Positions 36,606 through 45,169 of a stretch of 64,000 bases of DNA are shown in pieces. The notes beneath the pieces are model-generated. The model saw only the letters and a program-made list of their open reading frames with translations, was not told the origin of the DNA and made no database searches. A program made the translations under genes and the position numbers. This stretch comes from Rhizobium rosettiformans (GTDB lineage: Bacteria; Pseudomonadota; Alphaproteobacteria; Rhizobiales; Rhizobiaceae). The DNA lies in the NCBI RefSeq assembly GCF_016806065.1, contig NZ_CP032405.1, forward strand, positions 124,001 through 188,000, read 5' to 3'. Each line of letters begins with the position of its first letter. Position 1 is the first letter of the stretch.

Positions 36606-36866
36606 ATGACGAACGCAGACCCGTTCATGGCGATCGCAGACCCGAACCGGCGGCATATCCTCGAGGATCTGCGTCGGGGGGAAAAGACCGTGAACGAACT
36701 TGCCGCGCAGCTGCCGATCAGCCGCCCTGCGGTCTCGCAACATCTGAAAGCATTGCTCGACAGCGGCCTCGTCGATGTCCGCTCCGAAGGCACGCGGCGG
36801 ATCTATGTGATCAATCGACCCGGCTTCGACCGCATGAACATGTGGCTCGACCAGTTCTGGTCCTGA
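36606..36866 (+). CDS. ArsR-family winged-helix regulator
   Basis: An 86-residue DNA-binding protein. ADPNRRHILEDLRRGEKTVNELAAQLPISRPAVSQHLKALLDSGLVDVRSEGTRRIYVI is a full winged-helix HTH of the ArsR/HTH_5 type. There are no cysteines, so it is not a classical ArsR metal sensor; the group often controls its neighbour. It follows the TSUP permease by 84 bases. A minus-strand terminator follows, separating it from the YdcH-like gene. Confidence 0.85.
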   Translation: MTNADPFMAIADPNRRHILEDLRRGEKTVNELAAQLPISRPAVSQHLKALLDSGLVDVRSEGTRRIYVINRPGFDRMNMWLDQFWS

Positions 36867-36889
36867 AACTCAGAAAACACTCTTCAACG

Positions 36890-36927
36890 CAAAACAAAAG
36901 CCCCGAAGTCATGTGAACTCCGGGGCT
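36890..36927 (-). terminator. Terminator of the minus-strand YdcH-like gene
   Basis: On the minus strand AGCCCCG ... CGGGGCT is followed by TTTGTTTT. No T-run on the plus strand, so it acts for the minus-strand gene that ends at 37012. Confidence 0.7.
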
Positions 36928-37011
36928 GAGGGTGCTGTCTTGGCTGCTTCATGAATACATCGGGATCGGTCTTTGGGTCCGCCAGATCCCGGCGCAGCCG
37001 GAAGGGTGGGA

Positions 37012-37188
37012 TCAGTGGCGTGTGGAGGCCCTCAGGCGTTCCATTTCATCCTTGAGACGCAGTTTCAGGCGCTTCAGTTCGGCAATGTGCCGGTCATCGA
37101 TGGAGGGGGATGCAAGCGCGTCATGGAGCTTTTCCTCGAGGGCTCCATGCTTCTTCTGCAGCGATTCAAGATGAGCCTGTATGGTCAT
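37012..37188 (-). CDS. YdcH family (DUF465) small protein, 58 residues
   Basis: MTIQAHLESLQKKHGALEEK... continues to ELKRLKLRLKDEMERLRASTRH. The DUF465/YdcH pattern is LxxKHxxLexxL, then (A/S)xPxxDdxxIaeLKkxKLxLKDEi, which is matched closely. One long helical hairpin, cytosolic. AAGGAAGGA lies seven bases before the ATG. Homologues are common in alphaproteobacteria; function unknown. It diverges from a second YdcH gene 235 bases away. Confidence 0.88.
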   Translation of the reverse strand: MTIQAHLESLQKKHGALEEKLHDALASPSIDDRHIAELKRLKLRLKDEMERLRASTRH

Positions 37189-37422
37189 TTGATGCGTCCT
37201 TCCTTATCGCCTACCTCCAGCCCTCATCCGCTGGAGTTTCAGGCTTTGCGAAGATAATGTGACACGAGAAATGCGGTTTGTCGAAGGCGAATTGGCCAAA
37301 AACGACCTCGAAAATCGGAGACAAGGATAACTTCCCGTTACCGGTATTTGGTGATAGGAGCTTGCGCGAATCTTCGGGGCATCCTTAAAGGATGGGCCAC
37401 ACGGCGATAATGGGGAACAAGC

Positions 37423-37626
37423 ATGGCCGATCAGGAACAGGCCGACGTCAGGCTTTCGTTGGCACGGCTTCGCCAGGAACATGAAGACTATGATGCGGCG
37501 ATCAATGCCATGATCACGACCGGCTGCGACGCCCTTCGGATTCAGCGCATGAAGAAGAAGAAACTATCCATCAAGGACAAGATCACCGCGCTGGAAGACC
37601 AGATCATTCCCGACATCATCGCCTGA
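37423..37626 (+). CDS. YdcH family (DUF465) small protein
   Basis: A 67-residue helical protein. [53 protein letters not shown] fits the DUF465 pattern, with the lysine-rich [11 protein letters not shown] core. It lies 17 bases before purE on the same strand and is probably cotranscribed with purEK. Function unknown. Confidence 0.85.
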   Translation: MADQEQADVRLSLARLRQEHEDYDAAINAMITTGCDALRIQRMKKKKLSIKDKITALEDQIIPDIIA

Positions 37627-37643
37627 AGGCACAAGGATACGAG

Positions 37644-38144
37644 ATGACAGCTGAGTGCCCGCCCGTCGCCATCATCATGGGAAGCCAGTCCGACTGGGAA
37701 ACCATGAAGAATGCCGCCGACACGCTCGACGCACTCGGCGTCTCCTATGAAGCCCGCATCGTTTCGGCACATCGCACGCCCGATCGCATGGTGGCCTTTG
37801 CCAAGGGCGCCCGCGACGAGGGCTTCAAGGTGATTATCGCCGGCGCCGGCGGCGCTGCCCACCTGCCGGGCATGGTCGCCTCGATGACCAATCTGCCCGT
37901 CTTCGGCGTGCCCGTTCAGTCGAAAACGATGTCCGGCCTCGACAGCCTCTATTCCATCGTCCAGATGCCCGCCGGCATTCCCGTCGGAACGCTTGCCATT
38001 GGCCGCGCTGGCGCCGTCAACGCCGCCTTGCTCGCCGCCCGCGTGCTCGCCGCCTTCGACGAAGAACTGGCCGACCGCCTCGACGAATGGGTCGAGCGCC
38101 AAACGGCATCGGTCGCTGAATACCCCGTGGACGAGGCCCCATGA
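37644..38144 (+). CDS. purE: N5-carboxyaminoimidazole ribonucleotide mutase PurE
   Basis: Moves the carboxylate of N5-CAIR to make CAIR in purine synthesis. 166 residues. [40 protein letters not shown] is the nucleotide-binding signature of class I Pur[16 protein letters not shown] and [32 protein letters not shown] complete the active site. The stop overlaps the purK start by four bases. Confidence 0.96.
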   Translation: MTAECPPVAIIMGSQSDWETMKNAADTLDALGVSYEARIVSAHRTPDRMVAFAKGARDEGFKVIIAGAGGAAHLPGMVASMTNLPVFGVPVQSKTMSGLDSLYSIVQMPAGIPVGTLAIGRAGAVNAALLAARVLAAFDEELADRLDEWVERQTASVAEYPVDEAP

Positions 38145-39205
38145 CCATCCGCACCATCGGCATCATCGGTGGGGGCCAGCTTGGCCGCATGCTGGCCATG
38201 TCCGCCGCCCGGCTGAATTTCCGCACCGTGATTCTCGAGCCGCAGGCCGACAGCCCCGCTGAGCAGGTGGCCAATCAGCAGATCACGGCCGCCTATGACG
38301 ATCCGGCAGCGCTGGCAGAACTCGCCCGCCTTTGCGACGTCGTCACCTATGAATTCGAAAACGTCCCCGTTTCGGCCGCCGAGACGCTGGCTGCCAGCGT
38401 GCCCGTCTATCCGCCGCCAAAGGCTCTCGAGGTTGCCCAGGATCGTGTGACGGAAAAACGTTTCCTCAACGCATCCGGCATCGAGACCGCCCGCTTCCAC
38501 GCCGTGGACAGCCAGGCCGACCTCGAAGCGGCCCTCACCGATTTCGGCGGTGAAGGCGTGCTGAAGACCCGCCGCCTCGGTTACGACGGCAAGGGCCAGA
38601 GGGTCTATCGCAAGGGCGACAGCTCAGACGGCGGCTATGAGGCACTCGGCTCGGTACCGCTCATTCTCGAAAGCTTCGTGCCCTTCGTTCGCGAGATCTC
38701 GATCATCGCCGCCCGCGGCACTGATGGCGAAGTCCGCTGCTACGACCCGACCGAGAATGTTCATCGGGGCGGCATCCTGCACACCTCGACCCAGCCTGCC
38801 GCGATCACGCAGGACACGGCCAAGGCCGCCCGCGAGGCCGCGACCAGGCTGCTCGACGCCCTGGCCTATGTCGGCGTCGTCGGCATGGAGTTCTTCGTGC
38901 TTGAAGACGGCAGCCTGATCGCCAACGAGATCGCGCCCCGCGTACACAATTCCGGCCACTGGACGGAGGCTGCCTGCATGGTCTCGCAGTTCGAGCAGCA
39001 CATCCGCGCGGTCGCCTCTCTGCCGCTCGGCGACACCGTGCGCCACTCCGATTGCGTGATGACGAATCTGATCGGCGACGACATCGATTCTGTCCCCGCA
39101 TGGCTCGCAAAGCCGAACGTGCTCGTCCATCTCTACGGCAAGACGGAAGCCCGCCCTGGTCGCAAGATGGGTCATGTGACCGAAATCCTGCCGTTTCGCG
39201 ACTGA
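38141..39205 (+). CDS. purK: N5-carboxyaminoimidazole ribonucleotide synthase PurK
   Basis: ATP-grasp enzyme that carboxylates AIR with bicarbonate before PurE. 354 residues. [22 protein letters not shown] at the N-terminus, central [17 protein letters not shown] (ATP-grasp), [13 protein letters not shown], and C-terminal [30 protein letters not shown] are all conserved. ATGA overlap with purE makes a tight two-gene unit. Confidence 0.96.
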   Translation: MTIRTIGIIGGGQLGRMLAMSAARLNFRTVILEPQADSPAEQVANQQITAAYDDPAALAELARLCDVVTYEFENVPVSAAETLAASVPVYPPPKALEVAQDRVTEKRFLNASGIETARFHAVDSQADLEAALTDFGGEGVLKTRRLGYDGKGQRVYRKGDSSDGGYEALGSVPLILESFVPFVREISIIAARGTDGEVRCYDPTENVHRGGILHTSTQPAAITQDTAKAAREAATRLLDALAYVGVVGMEFFVLEDGSLIANEIAPRVHNSGHWTEAACMVSQFEQHIRAVASLPLGDTVRHSDCVMTNLIGDDIDSVPAWLAKPNVLVHLYGKTEARPGRKMGHVTEILPFRD

Positions 39206-39254
39206 TTTTCCCGGTTTTTTAGCAGGATGCGTCCCGCATTTTCGGCCTGAGATG

Positions 39255-39283
39255 TTGACATGGCGGCCTCCCTCGGGCTAATT
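39255..39283 (+). promoter_or_regulatory. Promoter of rpmJ
   Basis: TTGACA at 39255-39260, 17 bases, CTAATT at 39278-39283: perfect -35 and spacing. The start would be near 39290, giving a leader of about 93 bases to the rpmJ ATG. Confidence 0.55.
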
Positions 39284-39301
39284 GCCGCCAACTCTTCAGG
39301 G

Positions 39302-39324
39302 GCGCGCCCAGCGGCGCGCTTTTG
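39302..39324 (+). terminator. Terminator of purK or leader attenuator of rpmJ
   Basis: GCGCGCC / GGCGCGC stem, loop CAGC, then TTTT. It lies about 97 bases after purK but also about 12 bases inside the transcript expected from the rpmJ promoter. Confidence 0.6.
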
Positions 39325-39382
39325 ATTGTTTAGAACAGTGGGTGAATGACACATTCCCCGACAATCGTTGTGGACCAGAAAA

Positions 39383-39508
39383 ATGAAGATCAAGAACTCG
39401 CTGAAAGCGCTTAAGGCCCGTCATCGCGACAACCGTCTGGTTCGCCGCAAGGGCCGTATCTACATCATCAACAAGCAGAACCCGCGCTTCAAGGCTCGCC
39501 AGGGCTGA
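39383..39508 (+). CDS. rpmJ: 50S ribosomal protein L36 (zinc-independent form)
   Basis: A 41-residue ribosomal protein: [20 protein letters not shown]... ending NPRFKARQG. It matches the YkgO-like L36 branch that lacks the CCHC zinc ligands. In alphaproteobacteria this is the usual single L36. It is too short for many gene callers. Confidence 0.93.
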   Translation: MKIKNSLKALKARHRDNRLVRRKGRIYIINKQNPRFKARQG

Positions 39509-39621
39509 TGCCCCGGGATCTCCGGATCCCATGAGCCGGACGGACTGCCCGCTGCATCTGCGGCGTGTTGATATCGGAAATTTGAGTTTGAAAGACGGCG
39601 CTGAGGGACTAACTTCCCTTC

Positions 39622-40257
39622 ATGCGCCGTTTTTCTTTGCGACTCGCCCTCACCCTCCCGCTTCTGCCCGCCCTGCTCTTTGCAGGCACCGTCGCCGCAC
39701 AGGCGCCGGAAGAGCAAGGGAGCACACAGGCAAATGAGATGCCTGTCGAACAGATCCCGCTCAGGCCGCCAGCAAAGCCGAAGACTGTCGATGATCTGCT
39801 CGCCGAACTGAAGAGAGAGCGCAACCCGCAGGCGGCCCGCCAGATCGCCAATTCCACGATGGCGACCTGGAGCGACTCGTCTAGCCCGACGGTCAACCTC
39901 CTGATGCAGTGGTCTGCGAAGGCCGCCGCCGAGAAGCGCAACGCGGCCGCCCTCGACTTCATCGACCAGGCGATCATCCTGAAACCGGATTTCGTCGGCG
40001 CGTGGAATCAGCGCGCAACGCTGCATTTCACCATGGGCAACTACAAGAAATCCGTCTCCGATATTGAAAAGGTGCTGGAACTGGAGCCCCGCCACTTCGG
40101 CGCCATCGCCGGCCTTGCCGGCATCCTCACCGAACGCGGCAGCAAGGATGCAGCACTCAAGGCCTGGGAACGCTATCTCGAAGTCTTCCCCGCCGACCGC
40201 GAGGCCCAGGAGATCGTCGCCAAACTGTCGGAAGAACTGGCCGGCCAGCGGACGTGA
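39622..40257 (+). CDS. Exported TPR protein
   Basis: 211 residues. MRRFSLRLALTLPLLPALLFAGTVAAQ is a signal peptide. A Pro-rich link leads to a domain of two to three TPRs: AAEKRNAAALDFIDQAIILKPDFVGAWNQRATLHFTMGNYKKSVSDIEKVLELEPRHF and SKDAALKAWERYLEVFPAD. Likely a periplasmic binding scaffold; no partner can be named. Followed by the alpha/beta hydrolase gene on the same strand after about 80 bases. Confidence 0.82.
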   Translation: MRRFSLRLALTLPLLPALLFAGTVAAQAPEEQGSTQANEMPVEQIPLRPPAKPKTVDDLLAELKRERNPQAARQIANSTMATWSDSSSPTVNLLMQWSAKAAAEKRNAAALDFIDQAIILKPDFVGAWNQRATLHFTMGNYKKSVSDIEKVLELEPRHFGAIAGLAGILTERGSKDAALKAWERYLEVFPADREAQEIVAKLSEELAGQRT

Positions 40258-40335
40258 GGTAGCATCGACCTCCCTTGACGAACGGCACAGCCGCACGATC
40301 TTGTTGCCATATCGTCCAGCCCGGAAGCTTCGCTC

Positions 40336-41403
40336 TTGCTCCTCCCCCGTATCGGTTTCGTCTTGCTCGTCATCCTTCTGGTCCTCATCGCCGTGCTCGC
40401 GGCGCTCGCCATTGCCACGCAACTCCGTGCCCGAGCCATTGAGGCGAAGACACCGAACATCGGTGAGCTCATCGATGTCGGCGGCTTTCGTCTAAACGCT
40501 CTTCACGTGCCCGCAAGCCCCGAGGCCGACCTGCCGCCGATCGTGTTCATCCACGGCGCTTCAGGAAACCTCAGGGATCAGGCGGGCGCCTTCCTGCAGC
40601 CCTTGAGGGGCCGCGCTGAGCTTCTCTTCGTCGATCGCCCGGGTCACGGCTATTCGGAGCGCGGCGGCAAGGAGAACGACACGCCGGACGGACAAGCCAA
40701 CGCCATCGCGCGGCTGATGGAGGAAAAGGGCATCGAGCGGGCAATTATCGTCGGCCATTCCTTCGGCGGCGCGATCACCGCAAGTTTCGGCGTTTTGCAT
40801 CCCGACAAGGTGGAAGGCCTCGTCTTCCTGGCGGCTGCCACCCATCCCTGGCCAGGAGGCGTCGACTGGTACTACCACCTGGCCTCTGCGCCGGTGATCG
40901 GACCGATCTTCTGCCACACGCTGGCTTTGCATGCGGGCATGATGCGTATCGAGCCGGCGACGGAGCATGTCTTCGCCCCCAACCCAAGTCCGGAAACCTA
41001 TGTAGAGGACACCGGCCCGGCGCTTGTCCTGCGTCCTTCCGCCTTCCGCTCCAACGCCACGGATGTCGCCGGCCTGCATGCTTATGTGACCGCCTTCGCT
41101 CCACGCTACCGCGAGATCACCAAGCCGACGGTTGTCATCACCGGCGACAGCGACGAGATCGTGCTGGAGGAGATCCATTCCAAAGGCCTCGCCCGCGACA
41201 TCGCCGGCTCCGAACTCGTCTGGATCGCGGGGCTCGGGCACAAGCCGGACTACATCGTGACGGAGATCGCCATCGCCGGCATCGAGACGGTTGCGGGCAA
41301 GGAGCGCGATCTACAGACCATGGCGCGCAAAGTGGAGCCACGTCTTGCGGCAAGCCGGGTGGTCCCGGCAGGCTCCGCGCCATCGCTGCAGGCTGGCCAA
41401 TAA
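40336..41403 (+). CDS. Membrane-anchored alpha/beta hydrolase
   Basis: 355 residues. A hydrophobic segment at residues 6-29 anchors it or serves as a signal. Alpha/beta-hydrolase motifs: VFIHGASGNLRDQ (oxyanion region), LFVDRPGHGYSER, nucleophile elbow GHSFGG, then acid in ITGDSDEIV and His in AGLGHKPDYI. Complete Ser-Asp-His triad. The start is TTG at 40336 with GGAAG eight bases upstream; the next in-frame ATG lies well inside the hydrolase domain. Substrate unknown (esterase, lipase or epoxide hydrolase-like). Confidence 0.83.
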   Translation: MLLPRIGFVLLVILLVLIAVLAALAIATQLRARAIEAKTPNIGELIDVGGFRLNALHVPASPEADLPPIVFIHGASGNLRDQAGAFLQPLRGRAELLFVDRPGHGYSERGGKENDTPDGQANAIARLMEEKGIERAIIVGHSFGGAITASFGVLHPDKVEGLVFLAAATHPWPGGVDWYYHLASAPVIGPIFCHTLALHAGMMRIEPATEHVFAPNPSPETYVEDTGPALVLRPSAFRSNATDVAGLHAYVTAFAPRYREITKPTVVITGDSDEIVLEEIHSKGLARDIAGSELVWIAGLGHKPDYIVTEIAIAGIETVAGKERDLQTMARKVEPRLAASRVVPAGSAPSLQAGQ

Positions 41404-41410
41404 TCGAGCA

Positions 41411-41439
41411 CTAAAAAAGCCGCCCGAAGGCGGCTTTTC
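41411..41439. terminator. Bidirectional terminator between hydrolase gene and pyk
   Basis: AAAAAAGCCGCC / GGCGGCTTTT stem with a CGAA loop. Confidence 0.88.
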
Positions 41440-41460
41440 CAGATCAAGGATGCGGTTGGC

Positions 41461-42900
41461 TCATACGCCCGACTGACCGTCGGAACCGATATAGGCGATG
41501 CGCAGCATGTTGGTCGAACCGGGTGTGCCGAGCGGCACGCCGGCCGACATGATGATGCGGTCACCCGGCTTGCCGAAACCTTCTTCGACGACGATGCGGC
41601 AGGCACGGTTGACCATGTCGTCGAGATCCGTCGGCTCAGAGGAAACGACACAGTGCAGGCCCCAGACGACCGACAGGCGACGCGCGGTGTGGATGACCGG
41701 CGAAAGCGCGATGATCGGCACTTCGGGACGCTCGCGCGAGGCGCGCAGACCGGTATTGCCCGATGACGTGTAGCAGACGATCGCCTGCAGACGCAGCGTC
41801 TCGGCGATCTGGCGGGCAGCCAGCGAGATGGCGTCGGCGCCGGTCGCTTCCGGCTGGGCGCGCTGGGCATAGATGATGCCCGGATAGTGAGGCTCGCGCT
41901 CGACAGTGTGGGCGATGGACGCCATGGTGGCGACAGCCTCGACCGGATACTGGCCGGAGGCAGACTCAGCCGACAGCATGATGGCGTCGGCGCCTTCGAA
42001 GACGGCGGTCGCGACGTCAGAGACTTCGGCGCGGGTTGGGACCGGTGCCGTGATCATCGATTCCAGCATCTGGGTGGCCACGACAACCGGCTTGCCTTCG
42101 CGACGGCAGGCGCGGATCAGCTGCTTCTGGATGCCGGGCACGCGCTCGAGCGGCATTTCAACGCCAAGGTCACCACGGGCGACCATCAGAGCGTCGGAGA
42201 GCGCGATGATCTCGTCGATGCGCTCGATCGCCTGCGGCTTTTCGATCTTCGACATCAGGCCAACGCGGCCCTTGGCGATCTTGCGGACTTCCGCCAGATC
42301 TTCCGGGCGCTGAATGAAGGAGAGTGCCACCCAGTCGACATCATTGGTGGCGAGCACGGCATCAAGGTCGGCGCGGTCCTTGTCGGTGAGAACACCGGTC
42401 GCGAGAATGGTGTCGGGCAGGCTCACACCCTTGCGGTCAGAGATCTTCGTGCCCGAAACGACTTCCGTTACGATCGTCTTGCCGTCGCATTTGACAGCCT
42501 TCAGATGCAGCTTGCCGTCATCGATGAGCAAACGGTCACCAACTTTGACCGATTCGAGAATTTCAGGATGCGGCAGGTAGACGCGGCTTGCATCACCGGG
42601 CGCTTCGTTGCTGTCCAGCGTGAAGGTCTGGCCGGGCTTCAGCTCGACAGTCGTTTCGGCAAACTTGCCCACACGCAGTTTCGGACCCTGCAGGTCGGCA
42701 AGGATACCGATCGGGCGACCACAGGCGGCCTCGACGTTACGAATGCGCTGGATGAGCGTCCGCAGCATCTCATGGCTCGAATGGCTCATGTTGATGCGGA
42801 AAAGATCGGCCCCTGCTTCGTGCAGTTTCCGGATCATCGCCTCATCGGAAGAGGCGGGACCAAGCGTGGCGAGGATCTTTACTTTGCGGTTTCGCTTCAT
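41461..42900 (-). CDS. pyk: Pyruvate kinase
   Basis: Makes pyruvate and ATP from phosphoenolpyruvate. 479 residues. KILATLGPASS at the N-terminus, NMSHSSHE, the active-site helix MSKIEKPQAIERIDEII, and MVARGDLGVEMPLERVPGIQKQLI with Mg/K ligands are all there; ISAS-type C-domain follows (TSSGNTGLRASRERPEVPIIAL). The start overlaps the stop of the DUF1036 gene by one base (TGATG), so they are read together, an arrangement common in rhizobia. Confidence 0.96.
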   Translation of the reverse strand: MKRNRKVKILATLGPASSDEAMIRKLHEAGADLFRINMSHSSHEMLRTLIQRIRNVEAACGRPIGILADLQGPKLRVGKFAETTVELKPGQTFTLDSNEAPGDASRVYLPHPEILESVKVGDRLLIDDGKLHLKAVKCDGKTIVTEVVSGTKISDRKGVSLPDTILATGVLTDKDRADLDAVLATNDVDWVALSFIQRPEDLAEVRKIAKGRVGLMSKIEKPQAIERIDEIIALSDALMVARGDLGVEMPLERVPGIQKQLIRACRREGKPVVVATQMLESMITAPVPTRAEVSDVATAVFEGADAIMLSAESASGQYPVEAVATMASIAHTVEREPHYPGIIYAQRAQPEATGADAISLAARQIAETLRLQAIVCYTSSGNTGLRASRERPEVPIIALSPVIHTARRLSVVWGLHCVVSSEPTDLDDMVNRACRIVVEEGFGKPGDRIIMSAGVPLGTPGSTNMLRIAYIGSDGQSGV

Positions 42901-43406
42901 CAGTTCTGGCTTTCCTGGGTGCCCGACGTATCAGACAGCTGGACCATCCAGCTCCCCTGCCTGCCGGTGTCGTATTCCTTGAATCCCATCTGCTGATAGC
43001 CGCGTGCGAAGCAGTCCTTCACACCAACGATCTTGAACTCGTTTTCGGCGACACACATGTTGATGTCACCGGTCCAGCGACCACCGCGAGCGGCATCCTC
43101 AGCATAGAGATAATAATAGCGCGACTGGAGTTCGCCCTCGATGAGGGATGCACAGGTGCCGGCAGGGACCTGCCACCAGCCTTCCGTGATCCAGCCCTCT
43201 TCTGCCCGGTAGCCGACTGCGACCCCGACCAAGTTCTGCGTGCCGTTGCAGACACGAAACTCGGCTTGGGCAGCAGAGGCTGCCAGCATGGGCGAAAATA
43301 GCGCACCCGCGATCAGGAGGGGCTTCAGAAAACGTGCCGCAGCACGGTCAAAAGTCTGTCTGATCGGGTGATGCACGATTGCCGCCGGAACTCCAAAAAT
43401 GCGCAT
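42900..43406 (-). CDS. Exported DUF1036 protein
   Basis: 168 residues with an N-terminal signal (FLKPLLIAGALFSPMLAASAAQA) and a DUF1036 domain: FRVCNGTQNLVGVAVGYRAEEGWITEGWWQVPAGTCASLIEGELQSRYYYLYAEDAARGGRWTGDINMCV. Four cysteines may pair in the periplasm. Overlaps pyk by one base on the same strand. AGAAGG sits before the ATG at 43406. Function unknown. Confidence 0.85.
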   Translation of the reverse strand: MRIFGVPAAIVHHPIRQTFDRAAARFLKPLLIAGALFSPMLAASAAQAEFRVCNGTQNLVGVAVGYRAEEGWITEGWWQVPAGTCASLIEGELQSRYYYLYAEDAARGGRWTGDINMCVAENEFKIVGVKDCFARGYQQMGFKEYDTGRQGSWMVQLSDTSGTQESQN

Positions 43407-43591
43407 GGGATGCCTTCTTGCGATGCTGACCAGAGAATGTCAACGCAACTCTAATCGATTATATTTTCTGCCTTTGGCCAGTCTCAAAACCTATATGTTC
43501 GATCTTGGCACAAACGTGACAGCCATGAAAGCTTGCGCTCCCCCATTCCCCATGCGATCAAGCGCTTGTACCAGACGATGGCTTCAAACTG

Positions 43592-44401
43592 ATGAATGTT
43601 TCCCCCGTTTTCGAGATTTTGGATGGCCGTTTAGACGCCGGCCTGGTGCTCCTCGCCGACCACGCGACGAATATCGTGCCCGAGCCCTATGGCAGACTTG
43701 GCCTGCCCGATAGCGCCTTCGGCCGTCACATTGCCTATGACATCGGTATCGAGCCGCTGACGCGGCAGCTGGCCGCCCGCCTCGGCGTCCCCGCCGTCAT
43801 GTCGCGCTTCTCCCGCCTGCTGATCGATCCGAATCGCGGCGAGGATGACCCGACGATTATCATGCGCATCTCTGACGGCGCCATCGTGCCAGGGAACCAT
43901 CCGATCACGTCAGAGGAATGGCAGCACCGCATCGAGACCTATCATCGGCCCTACCACGGTGCGGTCTCCGATGTGATCGCCAAGGTCGCCGAAGCGTCGG
44001 GCAAGGCGCCGCTCGTTCTCTCGCTGCATTCCTATACCCCAGCCTGGAAGGGCGTGCCTCGCCCATGGCATGCGGCCGTCCTTTGGGACACAGATGGACG
44101 GGCTGTCCGCCCCCTGATTGACGGACTGGAAGCCGCAGGAGACATTCTGGTCGGCGACAACGAACCCTATGACGGCGCCCTGAAGGGCGACACCATGTAT
44201 CGCCATTGCATGATCACGGGAATTCCGCATGCGCTTCTCGAAGTGCGGCAGGATCTGATTGCAGATGAGGCCGGCGTCACCGCCTGGGCCGATCGCCTCG
44301 CACCGATCTTCGAACGCCTCAATGCCGACCCGAAGCTGCACGAGTATGAAATCCACGCCTCGCGGACCGGCCCCTACCCCGCGCAGCCCATCACGCCCTG
44401 A
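43592..44401 (+). CDS. N-formylglutamate amidohydrolase family protein
   Basis: 269 residues of the N-formylglutamate deformylase (HutG-like) family, which hydrolyses N-formylglutamate to formate and glutamate. VLLADHATNIVPEPYGRLGL, FSRLLIDPNRGEDDPTIIMRISDGAIVPGN, YHRPYHGAV, SLHSYTP and LLEVRQDLIAD are conserved, with the metal-binding His and Asp in place. No hut genes are near, so another formyl or peptide-like substrate is possible. Eleven bases before DUF1244 on the same strand. Confidence 0.87.
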   Translation: MNVSPVFEILDGRLDAGLVLLADHATNIVPEPYGRLGLPDSAFGRHIAYDIGIEPLTRQLAARLGVPAVMSRFSRLLIDPNRGEDDPTIIMRISDGAIVPGNHPITSEEWQHRIETYHRPYHGAVSDVIAKVAEASGKAPLVLSLHSYTPAWKGVPRPWHAAVLWDTDGRAVRPLIDGLEAAGDILVGDNEPYDGALKGDTMYRHCMITGIPHALLEVRQDLIADEAGVTAWADRLAPIFERLNADPKLHEYEIHASRTGPYPAQPITP

Positions 44402-44412
44402 AGGAGGACAGC

Positions 44413-44718
44413 ATGACGCTCCCCACAAAGGACCAGCAGACCGAACTCGAAGCGGCCGCCTTTCGCCGGCTCGTATCCCATCTGCGCAATCGCCCCGACG
44501 TCCAGAACATCGATATGATGAACCTCGCCGGCTTTTGCAGAAACTGTCTGTCGAACTGGTATCTCGACGCCGCCAAGGAAAGCGGTATCGACCTCACCAA
44601 GGACGAAAGCCGCGAGATCGTCTACGGCATGCCCTATGACGCTTGGAAGTCGCTCCATCAGCGCGAAGCAAGCGCCGAGCAGCGTCAAGCATTCGAAAGG
44701 AACCGCCCGAAGGAATGA
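44413..44718 (+). CDS. DUF1244 protein
   Basis: 101 residues. FRRLVSHLRNRPDVQNIDMMNLAGFCRNCLSNWYLDAAKESGIDLTKDESREIVYGMPYDAWKSLHQ is the DUF1244 core, an all-helical fold with a conserved FCRNCLSxW segment containing two cysteines. AAGGAGGA before the ATG. Cotranscribed with the amidohydrolase. Function unknown. Confidence 0.88.
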   Translation: MTLPTKDQQTELEAAAFRRLVSHLRNRPDVQNIDMMNLAGFCRNCLSNWYLDAAKESGIDLTKDESREIVYGMPYDAWKSLHQREASAEQRQAFERNRPKE

Positions 44719-44823
44719 CGCGCTCCACAAGCTTTGGGACTTGACGCGGACGCTGCTTCGCGGCACGTGGACGCCACGAAAACCATCCCGAGAATGCCAT
44801 CCCCGCAATGAAGGAGATTGCCC

Positions 44824-45090
44824 ATGACTGATGCCGCTCACGGCGTCGCCCGCGACCAGCTCCGTGCCTTTGTCGAACGCATCGAGCGCCTGGAAGAAGA
44901 AAAGAAGACCATCGCCGACGACATCAAGGATGTCTACGGCGAAGCCAAGTCCATGGGCTTCGACACGAAGATCCTCAAGAAGGTCATCGCGCTTCGCAAG
45001 AAAGACGACCAGGAGCGAATGGAAGAGGATCTTATCCTCGACACCTACCTGCACGCGCTCGGCATGATCGAAAGCCCGCCGGAAGGCTGA
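44824..45090 (+). CDS. gapR: GapR (DUF2312) nucleoid-associated protein
   Basis: 88 residues: [71 protein letters not shown]2312 is GapR of Caulobacter, a clamp-like protein that binds overtwisted, AT-rich DNA ahead of replication and transcription and stimulates topoisomerases. The coiled-coil first half and the basic [15 protein letters not shown]-binding helix are intact. The ATG at 44824 has AAGGAG upstream; a TTG two codons earlier is unlikely. A bidirectional terminator follows. Confidence 0.92.
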   Translation: MTDAAHGVARDQLRAFVERIERLEEEKKTIADDIKDVYGEAKSMGFDTKILKKVIALRKKDDQERMEEDLILDTYLHALGMIESPPEG

Positions 45091-45111
45091 GGCAGACGCA
45101 TCGCGACCTAC

Positions 45112-45146
45112 AAAAAAACCCGCCGATCCGGCGGGTTTCTTTTTGT
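45112..45146. terminator. Bidirectional terminator after gapR
   Basis: AACCCGCC / GGCGGGTT stem with loop GATCC, A-run before and T-rich run after. Confidence 0.88.
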
Positions 45147-45169
45147 CTGCAATCTGGAAAAGCCTGGGA

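Noticed and set aside
44761..44823. Seven-codon frame before gapR
   Set aside because: The ATG at 44809 is the leader's ribosome-site region and stops within gapR; no sign of a regulatory peptide.
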